Shown here: piece by piece, positions 1 to 5,454 of the stretch | Layout: each line of letters opens with the position of its first letter | Position numbering within the stretch: position 1 is the stretch's first letter | Source of the DNA: Holophagaceae bacterium | GTDB taxonomy: Bacteria > Acidobacteriota > Holophagae > Holophagales > Holophagaceae | Assembly (NCBI GenBank): GCA_003158505.1 | Contig: PMJK01000187.1 | Coordinates: forward strand, 6,091 to 17,762 | Reading direction: 5' to 3' | Length of the DNA: 11,672 nt | Position numbers and translations under genes: made by a program | Notes under the pieces: generated by a model | The model's input: the letters and a program-made list of their open reading frames with translations, nothing else | What the model was told of the DNA's origin: nothing | Databases searched by the model: none

Positions 1-432
1 GGCCTCGGCATGATGACGGCCTGCGGCCTCGTGTCACCCGAGGCGAGCTTCGCGCCAACTCACAACTACGCCTTGGGCGCGGGCCGTCCCATCTGCACCG
101 AGTGCCACAGCAACGACGCGTCCAAGGGGGCCCTCAAGCGCTATGCGACCTTTGATCACACGCCCACCTTCGTGAAGAACCACCGCTTCCAGGCCACCCA
201 GGATTCCAACACCTGTGCGGTTTGCCATGCGCCGTCGTTCTGCACGGACTGTCACGGGGGGAAGGTGCCGATGAAGCCCGCCACGCTGTTGGCCGACCGT
301 CCTGACCGCGATACGCCACACCGGGGCGATTTCCTGACCCTGCACAAGATTGAAGGGAAGCTGGATCCATCAAGCTGCTACAGGTGCCACGGCCGCGCCA
401 ACAACGACAAGTGCCGCGCCTGTCATCGGTAG
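1..432 (+). CDS. Pentaheme c-type cytochrome, probable lipoprotein (5' partial)
   Basis: This is a small multiheme cytochrome that probably relays electrons in the periplasm or at the outer membrane. Counting residues from the first visible Met (base 10), CXXCH heme sites start at residues 29, 69, 78, 123 and 135, and the protein ends just after the last one. The frame is open to the left edge of the window. The first residues (Gly-Leu-Gly-Met-Met-Thr-Ala-Cys-Gly) look like the end of a lipoprotein signal peptide with a lipobox Cys, so the true start is likely upstream and the Met at base 10 is probably internal. Extra His residues (HTPTF, KNHRF, TPHRG) could be distal heme ligands. The next cytochrome gene follows after 29 nt, which suggests one operon. 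The exact family is not recognised beyond a cytochrome c3/multiheme type. Confidence 0.85.
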   Translation, partial: GLGMMTACGLVSPEASFAPTHNYALGAGRPICTECHSNDASKGALKRYATFDHTPTFVKNHRFQATQDSNTCAVCHAPSFCTDCHGGKVPMKPATLLADRPDRDTPHRGDFLTLHKIEGKLDPSSCYRCHGRANNDKCRACHR

Positions 433-449
433 TCATCCGCTGAGCATCG

Positions 450-456
450 AAGGGGA
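450..456 (+). promoter_or_regulatory. Ribosome binding site of the second cytochrome
   Basis: AAGGGGA lies 5 nt before the ATG at 462. It fixes that start and supports translation from a shared transcript with the upstream cytochrome. Confidence 0.6.
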
Positions 457-461
457 ACCCC

Positions 462-1157
462 ATGAACAAAATTAAATGGATGGCAGGCAGTTGTTTCGCA
501 CTGATCCTCGCGATTCTCACCTGGGGCTGCGCTGGAAGCGCCGGCCCCGCAGCGCCATTAAACACCGCGTCCGGCCAGCATCCAGCGAACTGGATCGAGG
601 TCCACTACGTCGGGTACAGCCAAGACCCCAATCAGTGCCGAAGCTGCCACGGATCCACCACGGATCCCACCCAGGCCGGCGGCACTTCCAAGGTGAGCTG
701 CTTCGGCTGCCACACCAGCGGCCTCGTCCTCCATCCGCTCTCCGGATGGGCCGATCACCTGCAGCACGGACGCAACGGGGCCCAGCTCGCTCCGGTGGTG
801 ACGGCCCCCCCGCAGGTCCCTGTGATGGCCGGCTTCAGCCACTGCCAGAAGTGCCACGGCCCGAACTACACCGATGGCATCGCCGTTTCCTGCAAGTCCT
901 GCCACACCACGGCGCCCCACCCGCCCAAGCCTTGGGATGATCCTACCTGGGTAAATTCCTCCCACAGCGCGACCGATCAGGCCAATGCTCCGGCCTGCGC
1001 CCAGTGCCACACGGGTGGCGCGAACTCGGACATCCAGCCCGTCATCCCCGCACCGGCGGGAACGCCCCCAGGCTGCTTCAACGGCACCCTGTGCCACACC
1101 AATGCCTTTCCTCCAAGCACCACTGCCCCCGCTGCCACCAAGGCCCTGGCTCATTGA
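462..1157 (+). CDS. Lipoprotein multiheme c-type cytochrome (five CXXCH plus one CX5CH)
   Basis: This is a 231-residue exported cytochrome, inferred to act in electron transfer at the cell envelope. A signal peptide with a hydrophobic core (about residues 11-21) ends in Thr-Trp-Gly-Cys, giving a lipid-anchored Cys23. CXXCH sites begin at residues 59, 80, 128, 144 and 179. A sixth candidate, Cys205-FNGTL-Cys211-His212, has five residues between the cysteines instead of two. The tail after it is Pro/Thr/Ala rich. The start is supported by a good ribosome binding site. It follows the pentaheme gene by 29 nt, and a 125-nt gap leads to the decaheme gene with no terminator-like hairpin that I can see, so read-through into the decaheme gene is possible. 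The precise family is not recognised. Confidence 0.88.
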   Translation: MNKIKWMAGSCFALILAILTWGCAGSAGPAAPLNTASGQHPANWIEVHYVGYSQDPNQCRSCHGSTTDPTQAGGTSKVSCFGCHTSGLVLHPLSGWADHLQHGRNGAQLAPVVTAPPQVPVMAGFSHCQKCHGPNYTDGIAVSCKSCHTTAPHPPKPWDDPTWVNSSHSATDQANAPACAQCHTGGANSDIQPVIPAPAGTPPGCFNGTLCHTNAFPPSTTAPAATKALAH

Positions 1158-1282
1158 AGACTATGGTGCGAATCAGGCCTTCAGGTCCACAGGAGGTGCC
1201 CCATCCAATTGATTGATCAATACAAGCACGCAACCTCACTTCGTCCACCCACGCTTCACCACCTCACAACGGAGAATGCAAC
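1158..1282 (+). other. Intergenic leader of decaheme cytochrome 1
   Basis: No convincing terminator or sigma-70 promoter is visible here. A perfect 10-bp palindrome ATTGATCAAT lies at 1212-1221, and an orphan AGGAGG at 1191-1196 has no standard start codon at a normal distance. The last 30 or so bases resemble the leader of the second decaheme gene (a TTCAC..CTCAC stretch, then GGAGA), so the duplication reaches slightly upstream of the coding region. GGAGA at 1271-1275 is the ribosome binding site. Confidence 0.4.
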
Positions 1283-4200
1283 ATGAAGCATCGTCCTCTG
1301 AAACAGCTCTGCGGACTTTTGGCCTCCGCAGCGGTCGCCCTCGTGCTGATCGGTTGTAACGGGAGTTCCGGCCAGAACGGCGCCAACGGCACCAACGGCA
1401 CCAACGGCACCAATGGCACCAACGGCACCAACGGCAGCAACGCCCTGGTCACCATCAATGCCGCCAACCTCTCGGCGGCCGAGTGGGGCGCCACGTCCTT
1501 CAGCGGTTCTGTCTCCAGCGTGGATCTCAGCAAGGGCACGCCCATCGTTAACTTCAGCGTGACCTCCAATGGCACGCCCGTCGTCGGCCTGGGCTTCACC
1601 TCCCAGTCGGCCACGGCCAAGTACCCCGGCTATGCCAACCTCGCCTTCACCATCGCGAAGCTGGTACCCGGCACCGGTCCCGGCACCACCCAGTGGGTGA
1701 ACTACATCGTCACCTCCTCGCCCACCACCACCGCCGCCGCCGCGCCCACCAAGCCCACCACCGATAACATCGGCACCCTGGTGGACCATGCGGACGGCAC
1801 CTACACGTACACCTTCTACCGCGACATCACCCAGGTGAAGGCCGTCTTGGATGCCGCCACCTACACTGCCCCCAACGTCGAGGCCGATCTGGGCGATGTG
1901 TCCTACCAGCCCACCCTGACCCATCGCGTGGCGATCCAGGTGGGCGGCTCCGCCCGCGGCACCGGGACCAATACCCCCAATGCCACCGCCGGCGCCACTG
2001 CCGTCAACATCCTGAATCCTGCCAACATCATCTACGACTTCATTCCGGCCACCGGCAAGGCCATCGCCGCCACCGACACCAGCCGGACCGTGGTGAACGT
2101 CGCGGCCTGCAACGCCTGCCACACCCGCCTGGTCGTCCACGGCGGCAGCCGCGTGGATCCCAACTTCTGCGTGATCTGCCACACTGATCAGCGGAAGTAT
2201 GGCAACGCCAACTCGACCGTCGTCGCCGGTGTCGTCACGCCACCTACCGGCACCACCGCTACCTACAAGGTCAATGGCCTGGCCCTCGGCAACTTCCCCA
2301 ACTTCATTCATCAGCTCCACATGGGTGAAAACCTCTCCAACACGGGCTACAACTACGCCAACATTCTGCTCAACGGCGTCCGCTACCCCCAGGACATCCG
2401 CAACTGCCAGACCTGCCACACCAACCAGCCCCAGAGCGCAGTCCTGGATGCGCCTCCCGTGGCGCCCCAGACGGCCCAGGGCGACAACTGGATGAACGTG
2501 CCCAGCCGCTTGGCCTGTGGCGCCTGCCACGACAACGTGGACTTCACCAAGACCCATGGCAGCAACGTGCCCGCCTCCGATACCACGGACGACCACCTCT
2601 GCAGCCTGTGCCACACGCCGGCCGCCATCGCCGTCTACCACACCCCCGTGTGGACGCCCGTCCAGAGTGGCCAGAACATCGCTCCCGCCCACGGCGGCAT
2701 GCAGAGCTACAGCTACCAGGCCACCAACACGGCCAACCTGCCCAAGAACGCGCACAGCATCAGCTGGAACCTCATCTCTGCCAAGGTTGACGCCACCGGC
2801 GTGCCGAGCCTGACCTTCAGCATCCTGATGGACGGCAAGGCCATCACGCTGAACGCGCAGCCTGCCACTGTCCCCGCCACCACCACGGCGGTCGACATGT
2901 TCCCGGCCTCCGCGCCTTTCGTGAACAACCTGTTCGGTGCCGCGACCGACGCTCCTGAATTCTTCCTGATCGCGGGCCTTCCCCAGGATGGCATCGTCCC
3001 GGCGGACTACAACTACCGGGCCACACCCACTCTTAAGAGCATCTGGAGCGGCGCTGCGGCCGCCGCTGCCCTCCCAATCACCTGGAAGGACAACGGCAAT
3101 TCGACCTACACCATCACCGCCACGGGCTACAAGCTGCCCGCCGGCACGGGCGTGGTCGCCATGGGCATCGGTCTCGGTATGTTGACCGAAACGGATCTCA
3201 CCCCAGCCAAGACTGATCCCAACCAGATTTCCAGCTACATCCTGGCGGCCAATTCCACGCCGTTCACCCAGATGGATTTCACCTACAACGCGAACGCCTA
3301 CACCGCCCTTCCGACCGGCGGCCTGATCATTCCCAGCCGCGTCCAGATGATGAATGTGGCCGGCGCAGGCGCGGGCAAGATTCCCATCATGTCCCGCCGC
3401 AACATTATCAAGGTCAACGCTTGCAACATCTGCCACGGCACCTTGGGGGCCTTCACGGCCGTCAACGCGGCGAGCAATTTCCACGGCGTCGGTATCGGCG
3501 ACGGCAATGATGGCGCCAGCTGCATCATCTGCCACAACACCACCGGTGTGGATGGCACGGCTTTCTCCTACAACACCAAGACCTGGGTTCACGCGCTTCA
3601 TGCCGGCACCATGCGCGACAACCCCTACACACCTGAAGCCGCTGCTTCTCAGTTCTGGGATATCGACTATCCTGGTCTCCTGAACAATTGCGAAGCCTGC
3701 CACGTACCCGGCTCCTACGATTTCAGCAACAGCACCAACGCCGCCCAGGTTCCCAACATGCTGTGGGATACCGTCGCCAAGGGCACCCTGGCCACGGCCC
3801 CGACGGCCTCCTATCCTCCCCAGAAGGTCAGCGGTGGCATCACCACCAATTACTTGATTCCCCAAAGCGTTTCTCAGGCTGCCGCCCTTGGCATCACCTG
3901 GACGCCTCCCGCTATTCCCGTGACCGGCACGGTCTCCACACCCGGAACCGCCTACCTGTCACCCTGGATCTCCACTTCAGCGACCTACGGCTCTAATGCC
4001 GCCTGGACCGCTCCTGCTGCCAGCGGTGGAGCCTGGACCTACGTCCCGTCCTCCATTGCCACGCAGACCATAACTGCGACGGCTCCGACCACCGGCCTCA
4101 CTGGTTCCCTGGTTGTTTCGCCGATCACGGCCGCCTGCTCTGCTTGCCACGACACCCAGCAGGCCGTCGCCCACTTCCGGAACAACGGTGGCGTGTTCTA

Positions 4201-4378
4201 CGGCGACCGGTACATCCTGGGTGGAAACACCCTGGGAACGCCCGTCAATGTCGGCACCGTGGCCTCTCCCAAGTACGACTGGCCCACGGGCAACCTCGTC
4301 AGCAACGAGCAGTGCCTGATCTGCCACGGCTCTGGTGCAGTTGCGGACATCAAGGCCGTCCACATGAACTTCAACTAG
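1283..4378 (+). CDS. OmcA/MtrC-family decaheme c-type cytochrome, surface lipoprotein (copy 1)
   Basis: This 1031-residue protein is probably an outer-surface terminal reductase passing electrons to minerals or other extracellular acceptors. The signal peptide ends in Leu-Ile-Gly-Cys, so Cys25 should be lipidated. Eight Gly-X-Y triplets follow (residues 30-53, mostly Gly-Thr-Asn), then a Thr/Ala-rich beta-type domain to about 265. CXXCH sites start at 276, 296, 375, 412 and 440, and, after a heme-free region of about 270 residues, at 714, 747, 803, 952 and 1011. This 5+5 pattern separated by a beta domain matches the four-domain OmcA/MtrC architecture. Both heme halves begin alike (Arg-Thr-Val-Val or Arg-Asn-Ile-Ile, then CNxCH). 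Every Cys after Cys25 belongs to a heme site. A segment of about 64 residues between hemes 8 and 9 is absent from copy 2. Confidence 0.95.
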   Translation: MKHRPLKQLCGLLASAAVALVLIGCNGSSGQNGANGTNGTNGTNGTNGTNGSNALVTINAANLSAAEWGATSFSGSVSSVDLSKGTPIVNFSVTSNGTPVVGLGFTSQSATAKYPGYANLAFTIAKLVPGTGPGTTQWVNYIVTSSPTTTAAAAPTKPTTDNIGTLVDHADGTYTYTFYRDITQVKAVLDAATYTAPNVEADLGDVSYQPTLTHRVAIQVGGSARGTGTNTPNATAGATAVNILNPANIIYDFIPATGKAIAATDTSRTVVNVAACNACHTRLVVHGGSRVDPNFCVICHTDQRKYGNANSTVVAGVVTPPTGTTATYKVNGLALGNFPNFIHQLHMGENLSNTGYNYANILLNGVRYPQDIRNCQTCHTNQPQSAVLDAPPVAPQTAQGDNWMNVPSRLACGACHDNVDFTKTHGSNVPASDTTDDHLCSLCHTPAAIAVYHTPVWTPVQSGQNIAPAHGGMQSYSYQATNTANLPKNAHSISWNLISAKVDATGVPSLTFSILMDGKAITLNAQPATVPATTTAVDMFPASAPFVNNLFGAATDAPEFFLIAGLPQDGIVPADYNYRATPTLKSIWSGAAAAAALPITWKDNGNSTYTITATGYKLPAGTGVVAMGIGLGMLTETDLTPAKTDPNQISSYILAANSTPFTQMDFTYNANAYTALPTGGLIIPSRVQMMNVAGAGAGKIPIMSRRNIIKVNACNICHGTLGAFTAVNAASNFHGVGIGDGNDGASCIICHNTTGVDGTAFSYNTKTWVHALHAGTMRDNPYTPEAAASQFWDIDYPGLLNNCEACHVPGSYDFSNSTNAAQVPNMLWDTVAKGTLATAPTASYPPQKVSGGITTNYLIPQSVSQAAALGITWTPPAIPVTGTVSTPGTAYLSPWISTSATYGSNAAWTAPAASGGAWTYVPSSIATQTITATAPTTGLTGSLVVSPITAACSACHDTQQAVAHFRNNGGVFYGDRYILGGNTLGTPVNVGTVASPKYDWPTGNLVSNEQCLICHGSGAVADIKAVHMNFN
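1370..1441 (+). repeat. Nonanucleotide tandem repeat encoding collagen-like Gly-X-Asn tether (copy 1)
   Basis: Eight in-frame 9-bp units, mostly GGCACCAAC, encode GQN, GAN, five GTN and GSN immediately after the lipidated Cys. Units are almost identical at the DNA level, so slippage could change tether length without breaking the frame. Confidence 0.85.
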
Positions 4379-4380
4379 CC

Positions 4381-4417
4381 TGACCCTGAGGCCCGGTTCG
4401 CCGGGCCCCACCGGTCA
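4381..4417 (+). terminator. Conserved stem-loop A downstream of decaheme 1 (UUCG tetraloop)
   Basis: The core hairpin GGCCCGG-TTCG-CCGGGCC spans 4390-4407, with seven perfect pairs and a TTCG tetraloop. An outer helix TGACC (4381-4385) with GGTCA (4413-4417) encloses it. No T-run follows, so it is not a canonical intrinsic terminator by itself; protection of the mRNA 3' end is possible. The equivalent structure after decaheme 2 keeps the same helices with a compensatory base-pair change. Confidence 0.6.
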
Positions 4418-4423
4418 CCAGCA

Positions 4424-4471
4424 CCACGCAGGGACCCGGAAGCCCCCAGGCTGCCGGGTCCCTTTGCGTGG
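4424..4471 (+). terminator. Conserved stem-loop B, weak terminator or RNA element (copy 1)
   Basis: AGGGACCCGG (4430-4439) pairs with CCGGGTCCCT (4454-4463). An inner AGCC/GGCT helix closes a CCCA loop. The outer helix CCACGC (4424-4429) pairs with GCGTGG (4466-4471). Only three T follow the main stem and the outer helix continues past them, so termination may be incomplete and some read-through into the HhH gene is possible. Copy 2 has the same core with a proper T-run. Confidence 0.55.
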
Positions 4472-4478
4472 GTGGAGG

Positions 4479-4508
4479 TTGACACCCCGGCAGGGCTCGA
4501 CCGAGAAT
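4479..4508 (+). promoter_or_regulatory. Predicted sigma-70-type promoter of HhH gene 1
   Basis: TTGACA (4479-4484) and GAGAAT (4503-4508) are 18 nt apart. The same arrangement, TTGACG-18-CAGAAT, stands before HhH gene 2, which supports it. An inverted repeat CGAGA-ATAG-TCTCG (4502-4515) overlaps the -10 and predicted start and could be an operator. Function is inferred. Confidence 0.5.
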
Positions 4509-4529
4509 AGTCTCGTTGCATGGAGATAA

Positions 4530-4991
4530 ATGATGAGTAAAAAACTAGTTAATTCTGTCTTTACCTTTTTGATTGGATCAGTCTTTGCGACTGGGGCCTT
4601 CGCCCAGGAGGAGGCTGCCCCAGCACCGAAAACCCCTACCTCTCAGGCAGCCCAGGACAAGGATGCCAAGGCCAAACTCCTGGAGAGGAAGCGCGCCACA
4701 CAGGCGTCGAAAGCCGCCAAGGCGAAGGCCAAGGCCCAGGAGAAACAGCGCGCGGCCAAGGCCGATGCCGCAGCCAAAGCCGCCGCCGAGGCCAGGGCTC
4801 TCGATCTCAACCGGGCCAGCAAGGTCGAGTTGAAGAAACTGCCAGGCATGACGGAGGCCTATGCAGACGCGATCATCGCCCACCGCCCCTATCGGTCTAA
4901 GGCGGATCTCGTGACCAAGAACATCCTCTCCTCTGGGGTCTACATGGGTATCCACAATCTGGTGGCCGCGAAATACGTTGCCACGAAATGA
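4530..4991 (+). CDS. Secreted helix-hairpin-helix (ComEA-like) protein with Lys/Ala-rich helix (copy 1)
   Basis: This 153-residue exported protein has a signal peptide with likely cleavage after Ala-Phe-Ala25. A strongly basic Lys/Ala-rich, probably helical segment covers about residues 42-90. A ComEA-type domain from about residue 91 to 150 contains LDLNRAS, the hairpin Leu-Pro-Gly-Met (104-107), YADAIIAHRP and DLVTKN. The domain family binds DNA non-specifically in the periplasm (ComEA) but also serves as a structural subunit (PsbU of photosystem II), so the target here is unknown. The second hairpin lacks the usual Gly-Ile-Gly. GGAGA at 4522-4526 is 3 nt from the first ATG and 6 nt from the adjacent in-frame ATG at 4533, which may be the real start. 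It has its own predicted promoter and a strong terminator, and a paralogue occupies the same place after decaheme 2. Confidence 0.85.
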   Translation: MMSKKLVNSVFTFLIGSVFATGAFAQEEAAPAPKTPTSQAAQDKDAKAKLLERKRATQASKAAKAKAKAQEKQRAAKADAAAKAAAEARALDLNRASKVELKKLPGMTEAYADAIIAHRPYRSKADLVTKNILSSGVYMGIHNLVAAKYVATK

Positions 4992-5017
4992 TCTTGGATA
5001 GGGCCTTGTGAGCTTTG

Positions 5018-5043
5018 ACCCCCGGTCCTTCCGGGGGTTTTTT
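5018..5043 (+). terminator. Rho-independent terminator after HhH gene 1
   Basis: ACCCCCGG-TCCTT-CCGGGGGT forms eight perfect pairs with a 5-nt loop, followed directly by a run of six T (5038-5043). It is a strong intrinsic terminator that closes the first module. Confidence 0.9.
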
Positions 5044-5454
5044 GTGCCCGGACCTGCCACTGGGCCCCGTTTATGAGCCGCTGGCTCTCCATCGTGCCGA
5101 AGATCACAAAAGCGTCAGCATTGAAGATCACCATAGAAGTCAAACATGTAATTAATGATAAAATTTTACAATCAAATATTTCATTAAAACCATATTTAAC
5201 AAATATTTAAAAAATCAAAAAAATTGTCATAAATTGGTCATTAAATTATAATAAATAACTATTACCGCATTAAGGAAAATTTAATTTTCTCTTTTGGCTT
5301 GCCGATTACGAGCCTAGCTTTATATCCGACCCATTGATCTTCTGGACTGTTCCCGCGCTTCAAATTTCCCTTCTACGCAGAAGCCCTCACCGCGTCACTA
5401 GGGAGACGTCACTCACCCCATGTTTCACAACTCACCAAACAGGAGATCTGGCTT
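5044..5454 (+). promoter_or_regulatory. Long intergenic region with AT-rich core upstream of decaheme 2
   Basis: No gene is apparent. GAAGATCAC occurs twice (5099 and 5123), and GATCTTC occurs at 5336-5342. Between them lies an AT-rich core in which only 19 of 120 bases are G or C (5161-5280), far below the rest of the window. It holds A/T tracts of UP-element type, a strong promoter and a dyad GAAAAT-TTA-ATTTTC (5275-5289) just downstream of the predicted start. A direct repeat CGTCACT lies at 5393 and 5407. AGGAGA at 5441-5446 is the ribosome binding site of the next gene. A second, weaker promoter candidate is TTGCCG-16-TATATC (5299-5326). Confidence 0.6.
5224..5252 (+). promoter_or_regulatory. 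Near-consensus sigma-70 promoter for decaheme 2
   Basis: TTGTCA (5224-5229) is followed, after exactly 17 nt, by a perfect TATAAT (5247-5252). The A/T tracts directly upstream (5195-5223) resemble an UP element. The predicted start near 5259 leaves a leader of about 195 nt before the ATG at 5455. AT-rich DNA yields chance matches, but both hexamers and the spacer are close to ideal. Confidence 0.65.

Noticed and set aside
1191..1286. Orphan AGGAGG followed by a short frame ending at the decaheme 1 start
   Set aside because: The only in-frame start at good distance is ATC and the TTG at 1209 is too far, so a leader peptide is not supported.
1370..1441. Regular short repeats that might suggest a CRISPR or minisatellite
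   Set aside because: The 9-bp units are contiguous, have no spacers and encode an in-frame Gly-Thr-Asn tether, so they are coding repeats.
1256..3865. Very long open frame on the minus strand (869 codons) opposite decaheme 1
   Set aside because: It is rich in Gly, Val and Ala and has no recognisable domain. The plus strand carries ten ordered CXXCH motifs and a lipoprotein signal, so this is a shadow frame from GC-rich codon use.
4530..4991. HhH protein as a true competence ComEA
   Set aside because: No ComEC, pilin or other uptake genes are nearby, there is no transmembrane anchor beyond the signal peptide, and the second hairpin is atypical. Only the general fold is assigned.
5145..5290. 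AT-rich region as a replication origin or phage attachment site
   Set aside because: No DnaA-box cluster, no tRNA end and no integrase were seen. A promoter with UP-like tracts explains the composition more simply.
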